In this document: positions 1-11,787 of the stretch, one piece after another | How the letters are laid out: each line of letters begins with the position of its first letter | Position numbering within the stretch: the first letter of the stretch is position 1 | NCBI RefSeq assembly: GCF_022842375.1 | Contig: NZ_JALHPR010000014.1 | Location: 54,870 to 118,869, forward strand | DNA from: Elioraea sp. | GTDB taxonomy: Bacteria > Pseudomonadota > Alphaproteobacteria > Acetobacterales > Acetobacteraceae | Direction: 5' to 3' | DNA: 64,000 nt | The notes under the pieces: generated by a model | The model's database searches: none | Seen by the model: only the letters and a program-made list of their open reading frames with translations | What the model was told of the DNA's origin: nothing | Program-made: the position numbers and the translations under genes

Positions 1-324
<324 letters not shown>

Positions 325-374
325 ACTGCAACTCGGTTCCGGGAAACAACAACGGAAAAGGGACGGAGACGACG

Positions 375-1497
375 ATGCTTGATCGCACCCCGGCTGATAT
401 CGCCGATACGCGCACCATGGTGGTCGAGACTGCCCGGGCCTTCGCTGCCGAGAAGCTCGCGCCCGGCGCCGACGCGCGGGCCCGCGCCGGTGCGGTGGAG
501 CCCGAGATCCTGGAGGAGCTTGGCGCGCTCGGCTTCCTCGGCGCGACCGTCTCTCCCGACTGGGGCGGCGCGGGGCTCGACTATCTCACCTACGCCATGG
601 CGCTCGAGGAAATCGCGGCCGGCGACGGCTCGGTCTCCACCGTGCTTTCCGTGCACAATTCCCCAACCTGCCTGATCCTGGAACGTTTCGGTACCGAGGC
701 ACAGAAGGAGCACTGGCTGCGCCCGATGGCATCGGGCGAGGCTATCTCCTGTTTCGCGCTCACCGAACCCCAGGCGGGCTCGGACGCCTCGGCGCTGCGC
801 ACGCGGGCGGTTCGAACGGATGGCGGCTGGGTGATCGACGGGGCGAAGCAGTTCATCTCGAACGGACGCATCGCGAAGGTGTGCGTGCTGTTTGCCGTAA
901 CCGATCCCGCCGCCGGCAAGAAGGGAATCTCCTGCTTCATCGTTCCGACCGATGCGAAGGGCTTCGTGGTCGCGCGCACGGAGGAGAAGCTCGGCCAGCA
1001 CGCGTCCGATACGTGCTCGCTCCATTTCGAGAGCATGATGGTGCCTGGGGATGCGATGATCGGTGCGCCCGGCGAAGGCTATCGCATCGCGCTGTCGACG
1101 CTCGAGGCGGGCCGCATCGGGATCGCCGCGCAGAGCCTCGGCATGGCCCGCGCCGCGCTCGACTACGCCATCGCCTACGCCAAGGAGCGGCAGTCGTTCG
1201 GCGAGCCGATCATCCGCCACCAGGCGGTGCAGTTCCGCCTGGTCGAGGCCAGGACGAAGCTCGAGGCCGCACGGCAGCTCACCCACCACGCCTGCCGCCT
1301 GAAGGATGCCGGCGAACCTGCGCTGGAAGCCGCCTGCATGGCGAAGCTGTTCGCCTCCGAGGTGGCGGAAGCGGTGTGCTCGGCGGCGATCCAGACGCTC
1401 GGCGGCTACGGATACCTCGCCGATTATCCCGTCGAGCGCATCTATCGCGACGTGCGCGTCTGCCAGATCTACGAGGGCACGTCGGACGTGCAGAAGA

Positions 1498-1520
<23 letters not shown>
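375..1520 (+). CDS. Acyl-CoA dehydrogenase
   Basis: This 381-aa protein has the normal length of the FAD-dependent acyl-CoA dehydrogenase family, which introduces the alpha-beta double bond in acyl-CoA and passes electrons to ETF. The N-terminal helical domain contains the ALEEIAAGDGSVST stretch, the middle domain has the family sequence CFALTEPQAGSD, and the C-terminus has YEGTSDVQKIILGR. The Glu of YEGTSDV (about residue 367) is at the catalytic-base position of short/medium-chain enzymes. A GGAG Shine-Dalgarno sequence precedes the ATG. The thiolase lies just upstream on the same strand. The last 23 bp overlap the 3' end of the convergent mccA. A butyryl/short branched-chain substrate is plausible but not proven. 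Confidence 0.95.
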
Positions 1521-3477
<1,957 letters not shown>

Positions 3478-3485
3478 CGCCGCCC

Positions 3486-5087
3486 TCACATCCGGAACAG
3501 GCCGAAGCGCGTCGGCGCGATCGGCGCGTTCAACGCGGCGCCGATGGCAAGGCCGAGCACGTCACGGGTTTTCGCAGGCGGAATGATCCCGTCATCCCAG
3601 AGCCGCGCGGTCGCGTAGTAGGGGCTGCCTTCGCGTTCGTACTTCTCGCGGATCGGCGCCTTGAATGCCTCCTGCTCGGCCTCGGGCCACGCCTCGCCGC
3701 GCGCGGCCGCGGCATCGGCGCGGATGGTGGCGAGAACGGAGGCCGCCTGCTCGCCGCCCATCACGCTGATGCGGCTGTTCGGCCAGGTGAACAGGAAGCG
3801 CGGCGAATAGGCGCGCCCGCACATGCCGTAGTTGCCCGCCCCGAACGAGCCGCCGATCAGTACGGTGAATTTCGGCACCGCCGTGGTGGCCACCGCCGTG
3901 ACAAGCTTGGCACCGTCCTTCGCGATGCCGCCCGCCTCGTATTTCCGCCCAACCATGAAGCCAGCGATGTTCTGGAGGAACACGAGCGGAACGTTCCGCT
4001 GGCTGCACAGCTCGACGAAATGCGCAGCCTTGAGCGCGCTCTCGCTGAACAGGATGCCGTTGTTGGCGATGATGCCGACAGGCTGGCCCCAGATGTGGGC
4101 GAAGCCACAGACGATGGTGGTGCCGTAGCGGTGCTTGAACTCGTCAAGCTCCGACCCGTCGACGATGCGGGCGATCACCTCGCGCACATCGTAGGGCGTG
4201 CGCGTATCGGGCGGCACGATGCCTGCAAGCTCCGCCGGGTCATAGGCAGGCGGGCGTGGTGCGCGCTGCAGCACGGGGCGCGCGCCGCCGAGATGGCCGA
4301 CGATGCGCCGGCAGAGGCCGAGGGCATGCGCATCGTCGTTCGCCATGTGGTCGGCCACGCCCGAGATGCGCGTGTGCACATCCGCCCCGCCGAGGTCCTC
4401 TGCCGTCACGACCTCGCCCGTCGCTGCCTTCACGAGCGGGGGGCCGGCGAGGAAGATCGTTCCCTGGTTGCGGACGATGATGCTCTCGTCGCACATCGCC
4501 GGCACATAGGCGCCGCCCGCCGTGCAGCTTCCCATCACCACCGCGATCTGCGGGATGCCCTTGGCAGACATCTGCGCCTGGTTGAAGAAGATGCGGCCGA
4601 AATGATCGCGATCCGGAAAGATCTCGTCCTGGTTCGGCAGGTTCGCCCCGCCGCTGTCCACGAGGTATATGCAGGGCAGGTTGTTCGCCTCTGCCACCTC
4701 CTGGGCGCGGAGGTGCTTCTTGACCGTCAGCGGATAGTAGCTGCCGCCCTTCACCGTCGCGTCGTTGGCGACGATCACGCACTCCCGCCCCGCGACGCGG
4801 CCGACGCCGGTGATCATCCCCGCCGCCGGCACCTCGCCCCCATACATGCCGAAGGCGGCGAGCGGCGAGAGTTCGAGGAACGGTGTGCCCGGATCGAGCA
4901 GCGCCTCGACGCGCTCCCGCGGGAGCAGCTTGCCGCGCGAGACGTGCCGCGCGCGCGAGGCCTCGTTCCCGCCTTGCGCTGCCTCCGCGACGCGCGCCTC
5001 GAGCTCGGCGAGGGAGGCTGCGTTGGCTGCGGCGTTGCGGCGGAACGCGTCAGACCGCGTGTCGACGCTTGAGGGAAGCCTGCTCAC
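3486..5087 (-). CDS. mccB: Methylcrotonyl-CoA carboxylase, carboxyltransferase beta subunit
   Basis: A 533-aa carboxyltransferase subunit that moves CO2 from biotin to 3-methylcrotonyl-CoA in leucine/isovalerate degradation. Two crotonase-like halves are visible. The N-half carries [17 protein letters not shown], the [12 protein letters not shown] loop and [16 protein letters not shown]. The C-half carries [11 protein letters not shown] and [17 protein letters not shown]. The long upstream extension of the open frame lies inside ivd and does not look coding. The GTG at 5087 overlaps the ivd stop as GTGA, which indicates translational coupling, and gives the usual family length. A partner alpha subunit follows directly. 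Confidence 0.95.
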   Translation of the reverse strand: MSRLPSSVDTRSDAFRRNAAANAASLAELEARVAEAAQGGNEASRARHVSRGKLLPRERVEALLDPGTPFLELSPLAAFGMYGGEVPAAGMITGVGRVAGRECVIVANDATVKGGSYYPLTVKKHLRAQEVAEANNLPCIYLVDSGGANLPNQDEIFPDRDHFGRIFFNQAQMSAKGIPQIAVVMGSCTAGGAYVPAMCDESIIVRNQGTIFLAGPPLVKAATGEVVTAEDLGGADVHTRISGVADHMANDDAHALGLCRRIVGHLGGARPVLQRAPRPPAYDPAELAGIVPPDTRTPYDVREVIARIVDGSELDEFKHRYGTTIVCGFAHIWGQPVGIIANNGILFSESALKAAHFVELCSQRNVPLVFLQNIAGFMVGRKYEAGGIAKDGAKLVTAVATTAVPKFTVLIGGSFGAGNYGMCGRAYSPRFLFTWPNSRISVMGGEQAASVLATIRADAAAARGEAWPEAEQEAFKAPIREKYEREGSPYYATARLWDDGIIPPAKTRDVLGLAIGAALNAPIAPTRFGLFRM

Positions 5088-6256
5088 GCGGTCTCGCGGA
5101 ACAGCTCGCGGCCGATCAGCATGCGCCTGATCTCGCTCGTTCCGGCGCCGATCTCGTAGAGCTTCGCGTCCCGCAGCAGCCGGCCCGTCGGATACTCGTT
5201 GATGTAGCCGTTGCCGCCGAGAAGCTGGATCGCGTCGAGGGCCATCTTGGTCGCGGCCTCGGCGGCGTAGAGGATCGCGCCCGCTGCATCCTTCCGCGTC
5301 ACGCGCCCGCGGTCGCACGCCTCGGCCACCGCGTACACGTAGGCGCGGCAGGCTGAGAAGCTCGTGTACATGTCGGCGAGCTTGCCCTGCACGAGCTGGA
5401 ACTCGCCGATCGCCTGGCCGAACTGCTTGCGCTCATGCACGTAGGGCAGAACGACATCCATGCACGCCTGCATGATGCCGAGGGGGCCCGCGGCGAGCAC
5501 CGCGCGCTCATAGTCGAGCCCGCTCATCAGCACGCGCACGCCGCCGCCGACGCGGCCGAGCACGTTCTCCTCCGGCACCTCGACATCCTCGAACACCAGC
5601 TCGCTCGTCGGGCTGCCGCGCATGCCGAGCTTGTCGAGCTTCTGCGCGGGCCGGAATCCCTTGAAGCCGCTCTCGACGATGAAGGCGGTGATGCCGTCCT
5701 TGCCGGAAGCGGGGTTGGTCTTGGCGTAGACGACCAGCGTCTCGGCATAATGCGCGTTGGTGATCCACATCTTCGTACCGTTGAGCACGAAGCGATCCCC
5801 GCGCTTCTCTGCCTTCAGCGTCATCGACACGATGTCGGAGCCGGCACCAGGCTCGCTCATCGCCAGCGCGCCGAGATGCTCGCCGCTGATCAGCTTCGGC
5901 AGGTAGCGGCGCTTCTGCTCGTCGCTGCCGTTCAGCTTGATCTGGTTGATGCAGAGGTTCGAATGCGCGCCGTAGGAGAGGCCGACGGAAGCCGAGGCGC
6001 GGCTCACCTCCTCCATTGCCACGCAATGGGCGAGATAGCCGAGGCCCGCGCCGCCATGCTCCTCGCCGACGGTGATGCCGTGCAGGCCGAGCGCGCCCAT
6101 CTCGGGCCAGAGATGGCGGGGGAACTCGTCGGTGCGGTCGATCTCGGCGGCGAGCGGGGCGATGCGGTCGGCGGAGAAGGCGCGCACGCTGTCGCGAAGC
6201 ATGGCGATCTCCTCGCCATGGTCGAACTCGAGCGTGGCCAGCCGGTTCGGGATCAT
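5084..6256 (-). CDS. ivd: Isovaleryl-CoA dehydrogenase
   Basis: A 390-aa FAD acyl-CoA dehydrogenase that oxidises isovaleryl-CoA to 3-methylcrotonyl-CoA, the substrate of the adjacent MccAB. The key point is the catalytic base. The usual C-terminal YEGTSE is changed to YEIGAGTSE, and a Glu sits in [18 protein letters not shown] (about residue 250), the position used by isovaleryl-CoA dehydrogenases. The flavin-domain motifs [10 protein letters not shown] and [17 protein letters not shown] are present. The ATG at 6256 follows the stop of the upstream ligase by one base (TGAGATG); an earlier in-frame ATG at 6298 would lie inside that gene. Methylglutaconyl-CoA hydratase and HMG-CoA lyase are not in the window. 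Confidence 0.95.
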   Translation of the reverse strand: MIPNRLATLEFDHGEEIAMLRDSVRAFSADRIAPLAAEIDRTDEFPRHLWPEMGALGLHGITVGEEHGGAGLGYLAHCVAMEEVSRASASVGLSYGAHSNLCINQIKLNGSDEQKRRYLPKLISGEHLGALAMSEPGAGSDIVSMTLKAEKRGDRFVLNGTKMWITNAHYAETLVVYAKTNPASGKDGITAFIVESGFKGFRPAQKLDKLGMRGSPTSELVFEDVEVPEENVLGRVGGGVRVLMSGLDYERAVLAAGPLGIMQACMDVVLPYVHERKQFGQAIGEFQLVQGKLADMYTSFSACRAYVYAVAEACDRGRVTRKDAAGAILYAAEAATKMALDAIQLLGGNGYINEYPTGRLLRDAKLYEIGAGTSEIRRMLIGRELFRETA

Positions 6257-6257
6257 C

Positions 6258-7514
6258 TCATTCCACCTTCCGTACGTCCTCGATGACGCGCCCGTCATTC
6301 GGCAGCGAGCCGGGGGCAGCGAGTGTCACGGTGCCGCGCAGCTTGGTGATCGCCTGCAACGCCTCGGCCAGCCTCGCGGCCAGCGCCTCGTCAGGCGCGG
6401 GCGCTTCTGCGTGAAGCGTCATCGTATCGGTATCGCCGGCGCGGTCGACCACGAGCCGGATCCGGCCGAGATCGGGGAACCGCCTCGCGAGATCGGCGAT
6501 CTGTTCGGGCCGCACGAACATGCCCTTCACCTTGGCCGCCTGGTCTGCCCGGCCCATCCAGCCCTTGATGCGCATGTTGGAGCGCCCGCAGGGCGATTCC
6601 CCAGGCAAGACGGCGGAGAGATCGCCGGTGGCGAAGCGGATCAGCGGATACTCGGGCACCAGCAGCGTGACGACGACCTCGCCCACCTCGCCATCGGGCA
6701 ACGGGTCGCCCGTGCCGGGGCGGACGATCTCGACGATCACGAACTCGTCGAGGATCATGCCCTCGCGCGCCTCGCTCTCGTAAGCCACAAGGCCGAGATC
6801 GGCGGTGCCGTAGCTCTGCAGCACGGTGAGGCCGCGCTCGGCGTACCAGGCGCGGAGGGAAGGCGTGTAGGCGCCGCCCGTGACATGGCCGCGGCGCAGC
6901 GTCGCGAGGTCGAGGCCGAGCTCCTCGCCCTTCTCGATGATCGCCTTCAGGAAGTCCGGCGTTCCGGCATAGCAATGACTGCGCAGATGCGCGATCGCCC
7001 GCGCCTGGAGCTCAAGGTTGCCGGGGCCAGCCGGCACGACGGCACTGCCGAGGGCGCGCGCGCCTGATTCCAGCATCATCCCCGCGGGCGTGAAGTGGTA
7101 GCCGAAGGTGTTGTGCAGGATCTGCCCGGCGCGCAGACCGGTCGCGAACAGCGCGCGGGCGAAGCGGAAGAAGTCACGTCCAGGTGCCTCGGGGTCGAAG
7201 ATCGGGCCGGGGCTGACGAAGATGCGCGCCAGCCGCCCCGGCGGGATGGCGATGAGCTCGCCGAAGGGCGGGCGGCCTGCCTGGAGCGTCACGAGATCTG
7301 ATTTCCGCGTCAGCGGCAGCTGCGCGAGCGCCGCACGGCTCCCCACCTGGTTCGCCTCGACGTGCTGGAGCACGCGGGCATAGTAGGGTGCCTGCGCCTT
7401 CGCCTGCCCGATATGCGCGGCGAGGGAGGCCATGAGCCCTTCCTCGCGCGCCTGCGGATCGCGGGCCTCCAGAACGTCGAAGAACTCACCCTCGCGACGG
7501 CGCGTGACTGCCAA
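6258..7514 (-). CDS. Phenylacetate-CoA-ligase-like AMP-binding enzyme
   Basis: A 418-aa member of the PaaK branch of adenylate-forming enzymes, which make acyl-CoA from an organic acid, ATP and CoA. The N-terminus ([19 protein letters not shown], with APYYARVL soon after) is typical of Paa[12 protein letters not shown] replaces the usual P-loop-like SSGTTG region, [10 protein letters not shown] is the adenylate motif, and a C-terminal lid domain follows [20 protein letters not shown]. It lies between livF and ivd in one run of minus-strand genes, so it probably activates a carboxylate imported by the ABC system. Whether that is phenylacetate, another aromatic acid or a branched-chain acid cannot be told. 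The weak SSGTTG-like segment suggests a divergent subgroup. Confidence 0.85.
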   Translation of the reverse strand: MAVTRRREGEFFDVLEARDPQAREEGLMASLAAHIGQAKAQAPYYARVLQHVEANQVGSRAALAQLPLTRKSDLVTLQAGRPPFGELIAIPPGRLARIFVSPGPIFDPEAPGRDFFRFARALFATGLRAGQILHNTFGYHFTPAGMMLESGARALGSAVVPAGPGNLELQARAIAHLRSHCYAGTPDFLKAIIEKGEELGLDLATLRRGHVTGGAYTPSLRAWYAERGLTVLQSYGTADLGLVAYESEAREGMILDEFVIVEIVRPGTGDPLPDGEVGEVVVTLLVPEYPLIRFATGDLSAVLPGESPCGRSNMRIKGWMGRADQAAKVKGMFVRPEQIADLARRFPDLGRIRLVVDRAGDTDTMTLHAEAPAPDEALAARLAEALQAITKLRGTVTLAAPGSLPNDGRVIEDVRKVE

Positions 7515-7538
7515 ACCCTTGCCCTCCAGCCGCCCTGC

Positions 7539-8390
7539 TCAGAGCCAGCGCTTGCGGCGCTTATAGCTCTTGAGGTTGCGGAAGCTCTTCCGCTCGGCCC
7601 CATGGCCGCCGAGGTAGAATTCCTTGACGTCCTCGTTGTCGGCAAGGGCTTCGGCCGTGCCATCGAGCACGATCTTGCCTTGTTCCATCACATAGCCGTA
7701 ACTGGCGACGGAAAGCGCCATCCGCGCGTTCTGCTCGACGAGCAGGATGGTGATGCCGAGCTCGCGGTTCAGCCGGCGGATGATGCCGAACACCTCCTTC
7801 ACCAGCAGCGGCGAGAGACCCATCGAGGGCTCGTCCATCAGGATCAGCTTCGGCCGTGCCATCAGCGCGCGGCCGATGGCGAGCATCTGCTGCTCGCCGC
7901 CCGAGAGGTAGCCGGCAAGCCCGGTGCGCTCTCGCAGCCGGGGAAAATAGCCGAACACGCGCTCGATATCGTCCTTCACGCCGTTGTCGCGGCGGGTGAA
8001 GGCGCCGAGGCGGAGGTTCTCGATGCACGTCATGTCGGAGATGATCCGCCGCCCCTCCATCACCTGGAAGATGCCGCGGCGGACGATGCGATCGGGATCG
8101 ATGCCGTTGATGCGCTCGCCGGCGAACATCACGTCGCCGCGCGTGATCTCGCCTTCCTCGGTCTTGAGCAGGCCGCTGATCGCCTTCAGCGTGGTCGATT
8201 TCCCCGCCCCGTTCGCGCCGAGGAGCGCCACGATATGCCCCTGCGGCACCTTCAGCGAAAGGCCGCGGAGAACGAGGATCACGTCGTTGTAGACGACCTC
8301 GATGTTGTTCACCTCGAGGAGCGACGGCAGCGTATCGACGAGCCGTGGCGCGCGGGGGGCGGTGGCGTTTTCCGGCAAGCTGTCCATCAC
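7539..8390 (-). CDS. livF: ABC transporter ATPase, LivF type
   Basis: A 283-aa cytoplasmic ATPase of the branched-chain/hydrophobic amino acid uptake (HAAT) family. Walker A is GANGAGKST, the ABC signature LSGGEQQ, and Walker B LILMDEP followed by SMGLSPLLVKEVF. About 25 N-terminal residues precede the conserved LLEVNNIEVVY start. The C-terminus ends in a basic tail (KSYKRRKRW), a slight extension over typical LivF. It is one of two ATPases in the operon, LivG lying at the promoter-proximal end. The transported substrate need not be an amino acid because two CoA ligases share the operon. Confidence 0.93.
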   Translation of the reverse strand: MMDSLPENATAPRAPRLVDTLPSLLEVNNIEVVYNDVILVLRGLSLKVPQGHIVALLGANGAGKSTTLKAISGLLKTEEGEITRGDVMFAGERINGIDPDRIVRRGIFQVMEGRRIISDMTCIENLRLGAFTRRDNGVKDDIERVFGYFPRLRERTGLAGYLSGGEQQMLAIGRALMARPKLILMDEPSMGLSPLLVKEVFGIIRRLNRELGITILLVEQNARMALSVASYGYVMEQGKIVLDGTAEALADNEDVKEFYLGGHGAERKSFRNLKSYKRRKRWL

Positions 8391-8442
8391 CGTCTCCCGC
8401 AGGTGCGGGCGGCGGGTTGCCCCGCCGCCACGCGATCCATCG

Positions 8443-9741
8443 TCACCAGCCGAGCCAGTCCTGGCGGCGCTCGAGGGTGATCTCGGTCACCGGCTCGAGC
8501 TTCATCGTGCCGTTGCGCATAAGCTCCGCCACCGAGCCCTGCGTGGTGTCGCCGGACACGACCGCGCGGTAGAGCGAGATCGCCATCTGCCCGCGGTGAT
8601 CTTCGACCGTGAAGGTCGAGGGCTTGCACACGCCCTCGAAGCCGCGCGGCACCCATCTCTGCCGGGCGTAGAAGCCCTCGCGGATGCGGTCGCCCGTCAC
8701 CTGGCCCCCGGTCGCGGCGGTTTCCATCGCCTCGACCATCAGCATCGCCGAGCAGATGCCGGCGAGATAGTGCACGGGGCGATACTCGGCCTGCGCGGTG
8801 GCGCCACCCTGGCTGATTGCACGCGCATTCGCCATGCCCGGCGCATCACCGCCCCACGAGACGGCCGTGCGCAGCGGGAACACCACGCCGTTCGCCGCAG
8901 CACCGGCAGCCTTCATCGCGTTCTCGTCCATGCCCCAGACATTGCCGAGGAACTGCACGTTCACCCCCGCCGTCTGGCAGGCGCGCAGCACCGAGATGTT
9001 GGAGCCCGCCGTGTTGCCGAGATAGGCGTAGTTGGCGCCGGAGTTGCGCAGCGTCAGGCACTGGGCGGTGAAATCGCCCGGTGCCAGGGTGAACTGCACC
9101 GCGGGCAGCACGTCGAAGCCGAGCTCCGCCGCGAGCGCCTCGCCCGCCGCCTTGGGCGAGTTCGGGTACGGGTGGTTTGCGCCCATATGGACGTATTTCG
9201 GACGCCCCGGCCTGCCCTTCGCCTTCCAGTCCTCGGCCGCCCACTGGATCATCGCGCGCAGCGCATCGGAATAGGACGGACCGTAGAAGAAGTTGAACGG
9301 CGCTGCCTTGTCCGCCCGCGGGGCGCGGCCCGTCGGGTCGGTCAGCGCGGCGGAGTAGGAGCCGGAGATGTAGGGAATGCGGTCACGCGTGACGAAGGTG
9401 ATCAGCGCCTCGGTGTCGACCGTGCCCCAGCCCTGGATGGCGACGACGCGCTCGCGCTGCACCCACGCCTGGTACTGCGCGATGGCGCGCGGCGCCTGGT
9501 AGCCGTAGTCGAACCCCGAGACGTTCAGCTGTCGCCCGGCGACGCCGCCGCGCGTGCGGTTCACCCAGGCGAGCGCGTCAGCCACGCCCTGGCCATAGGG
9601 AACGCCCACGTCGGAGGTCGGCCCGGAATTGTCCATCAGATGCCCGACGGGAATGCGCGTCTGCGCCTCCGCCACGCCGCCAAGGCCCAGCGCCACCGCG
9701 CCTCCGAGCAGCAGGGCCCTCATTCCATTGCAATGACGCAT
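8443..9741 (-). CDS. ABC transporter periplasmic substrate-binding protein, LivK type
   Basis: A 432-aa periplasmic binding protein of the Peripla_BP_6 type. A signal peptide is visible (MRALLLGGAVALGLGGVAEA, cleavage probably before QTRIPVG). The mature part has the Leu/Ile/Val-binding fold features GPTSDVGVPYGQGVADALAWVN and later FLGNVWGMDENAMKAAG. At 432 aa it is longer than classic LivJ/K (about 370), as is common in the group paired with CoA ligases. The open frame extends upstream into livM, but the ATG at 9741 follows a strong GGAGGGAG Shine-Dalgarno sequence. It lies between livM and livF. Confidence 0.92.
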   Translation of the reverse strand: MRHCNGMRALLLGGAVALGLGGVAEAQTRIPVGHLMDNSGPTSDVGVPYGQGVADALAWVNRTRGGVAGRQLNVSGFDYGYQAPRAIAQYQAWVQRERVVAIQGWGTVDTEALITFVTRDRIPYISGSYSAALTDPTGRAPRADKAAPFNFFYGPSYSDALRAMIQWAAEDWKAKGRPGRPKYVHMGANHPYPNSPKAAGEALAAELGFDVLPAVQFTLAPGDFTAQCLTLRNSGANYAYLGNTAGSNISVLRACQTAGVNVQFLGNVWGMDENAMKAAGAAANGVVFPLRTAVSWGGDAPGMANARAISQGGATAQAEYRPVHYLAGICSAMLMVEAMETAATGGQVTGDRIREGFYARQRWVPRGFEGVCKPSTFTVEDHRGQMAISLYRAVVSGDTTQGSVAELMRNGTMKLEPVTEITLERRQDWLGW

Positions 9742-9809
9742 CGACTCCCTCCTTGTGCTTTGCCGTTGCGGGGCTCGTGCCCCCGGTTCCCCGCGGCGAT
9801 GCCGCGAGC

Positions 9810-10880
9810 TTAGTGCGAGAACGGATAGAGCTTCCAGTACGCCTTGATGAGCCGCCAGCGGCGGGCGAGGCCATCGGGCTCGAAAATGAGGAACAGCACG
9901 ATCGCCGCCCCGATCGTCATCTCCCGCAGGTAGCTGACGGCAGAGCCGAGGCCGAGCGCACGGTCGATCGGGCTGCCGGCCAGCCCGTCGGCCAGCCATT
10001 GCACGATCTCCGGCAGCATCGTCATGAACACCGCCCCCATCAGCGAGCCCATCACCGAGCCGAGCCCGCCGATGATGATCATGGCGAGGAACTGGATCGA
10101 GAACAGGATGTTGAACGCCTCGACCGAGACGAACAGCAGGTAGTGGGCGTAGAGCGCCCCGCCGATGCCGGCATAGAACGAGGAGATGCCGAAGCTGAGC
10201 GTCCGGTAGTAGGTGAGGTTGATGCCCATCATCTCGGCGGAGAGATAATGGTCACGCACCGCGATGAGTGCGCGGCCGTCACGCGTGCGCATCAGGTTCG
10301 CGGCCGAGACGAACATCAGCACGACATAGGCCAGCACGACATAGAAATAAGTCTCGTTCGTGTCGAAGCGGAAGCCGAACACGCTGAACGGCTCCGTCAC
10401 CCGCCCGGCGACGCCGCCGGTGAACCAGCGTGCACGGGCGAAGAAATCCTCGATGATGAACTGGGCGGCGAGCGTGGCGATGGCGAGGTAGAGTCCCTTC
10501 AGCCGCGCCGCCGGCAGGCCGAACACCATGCCGACCGCCGTCGTCATGATGCCGGCAAGCGGGATGGCGAAGAACACCGGCACGCCATGCTCGACCAGGA
10601 AGGCCGAGGAGAAGGCGCCGACGCCGAAGAATGCCGCATGCCCGATCGAGATCTGCCCGGTGAAGCCGACGAGAACGTTGAGCCCGAGCGCGGCGATGCC
10701 GAGATACCCCGACTGGATCAGCAGGCTGAGCATGTAGCGGTCGCCCGTCAGCGGGGCGAGGCAGGCGAGGCCGACGGCGGCGATCGCGAAGGCGCGCGAG
10801 AGCCGGGTCGGGAAGATCGTCGTGTCGGCGCGGTAACTCTCGCGGAAATCGCCGCAGGGGGTGAGGGAGATGCCGGCCAT
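9810..10880 (-). CDS. livM: ABC transporter permease, LivM type
   Basis: A 356-aa inner-membrane permease of the HAAT family. It shows many hydrophobic spans and the family segment LGLNVLVGFTGQISIGHAAFFGVGA near residues 80-105. GGLGSVMGSLMGAVFMTMLPE near the C-terminus is the conserved loop that contacts the ATPase. It pairs with LivH, whose stop lies 6 bp upstream of this start. The C-terminus is followed by a 68-bp gap before the binding-protein gene, which has its own strong ribosome site. Confidence 0.93.
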   Translation of the reverse strand: MAGISLTPCGDFRESYRADTTIFPTRLSRAFAIAAVGLACLAPLTGDRYMLSLLIQSGYLGIAALGLNVLVGFTGQISIGHAAFFGVGAFSSAFLVEHGVPVFFAIPLAGIMTTAVGMVFGLPAARLKGLYLAIATLAAQFIIEDFFARARWFTGGVAGRVTEPFSVFGFRFDTNETYFYVVLAYVVLMFVSAANLMRTRDGRALIAVRDHYLSAEMMGINLTYYRTLSFGISSFYAGIGGALYAHYLLFVSVEAFNILFSIQFLAMIIIGGLGSVMGSLMGAVFMTMLPEIVQWLADGLAGSPIDRALGLGSAVSYLREMTIGAAIVLFLIFEPDGLARRWRLIKAYWKLYPFSH

Positions 10881-10886
10881 GCTGGT

Positions 10887-11780
10887 CTACACCCGCTCGA
10901 TGTTTTTTGTGCCGAACAGGCCGTAGGGCTTGATCATGAGGATGATGATCAGGACGTAGAACGGCGCGATCTGGAACATGTTGCCCCAGTTCAGGAACTC
11001 GCTGTCGACGAAATGCGCGACGTTCTCGAGCACGCCGATGATGAGCCCGCCCACCACCGCGCCCACCACGCTGTCGAGCCCGCCGAGGATGACGGCGGGA
11101 AACACCTTGATGCCGTAGAATGACAGCGCCGAGGACACCCCGTTCACCACGCCGACGACGACGCCCGCGACCGACGACACCACGGCCGAGATCGCCCAGG
11201 ACATCGCGAACACCTGCCGCACCGAGATGCCGAGCGACTGCGCGACCTGCTGGTCGAACGCCGTCGCGCGCATCGCAAGCCCGTGCTTCGAGACGGTGAA
11301 GAACCAGGCGAAGCCGCCCATGATGACGAGTGAGATCGCGAGCGAGAGCAGATACACCGTCTGCACCTCAAGGCCGGCGATGTTCACCTTGTTGGTCTCG
11401 AAGATCGGCGGGAAGGGCTGGGCGAACACGCCGAACAGCCACTTCATCAGCGCCTGGAAGAAGATCGACAGCCCGATCGTGACCATGATCACGCTGATCA
11501 CCGGCTCGCCGATCAGCGGCCGCAGCACCACCACCTGCAGGATCAACCCGAACAGCGTCATGAACACGAGGGTGAGCAGGAAGCCGGCGATGAAGGGCAA
11601 TTGGAAGGTGGTCAGCAGCCACCAGCACGCCCAGGCGCCGACGAGCAGGAACTCGCCCTGCGCGAAGTTCACCACCTGGCTCGCCTTGTAGATCAGCACG
11701 AAGCTCATCGCGACGACGCCGTAGAGGGCACCGACGATCAGCCCGTTGAGCGTCAGCTGGAACAGCAATTCCCAGTTCAT
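10887..11780 (-). CDS. livH: ABC transporter permease, LivH type
   Basis: A 297-aa inner-membrane permease, partner of LivM. The N-terminus LTLNGLIVGALYGVVAMSFVLIYKA and the following VVNFAQGEFLLVGA are diagnostic of LivH. The C-terminal third has the GGLDSVVGAVVGGLIIGVLEN loop. The ATG at 11780 is chosen over an upstream in-frame ATG at 11846 because the latter would add a basic non-membrane extension lying within the upstream synthetase gene. It starts 7 bp after that gene's stop. Confidence 0.93.
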   Translation of the reverse strand: MNWELLFQLTLNGLIVGALYGVVAMSFVLIYKASQVVNFAQGEFLLVGAWACWWLLTTFQLPFIAGFLLTLVFMTLFGLILQVVVLRPLIGEPVISVIMVTIGLSIFFQALMKWLFGVFAQPFPPIFETNKVNIAGLEVQTVYLLSLAISLVIMGGFAWFFTVSKHGLAMRATAFDQQVAQSLGISVRQVFAMSWAISAVVSSVAGVVVGVVNGVSSALSFYGIKVFPAVILGGLDSVVGAVVGGLIIGVLENVAHFVDSEFLNWGNMFQIAPFYVLIIILMIKPYGLFGTKNIERV

Positions 11781-11787
11781 GGATGCC

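Noticed and set aside
5088..5318. Upstream extension of mccB
   Set aside because: It lies within ivd, is Arg-rich without homology, and the GTG overlapping the ivd stop yields the normal length.
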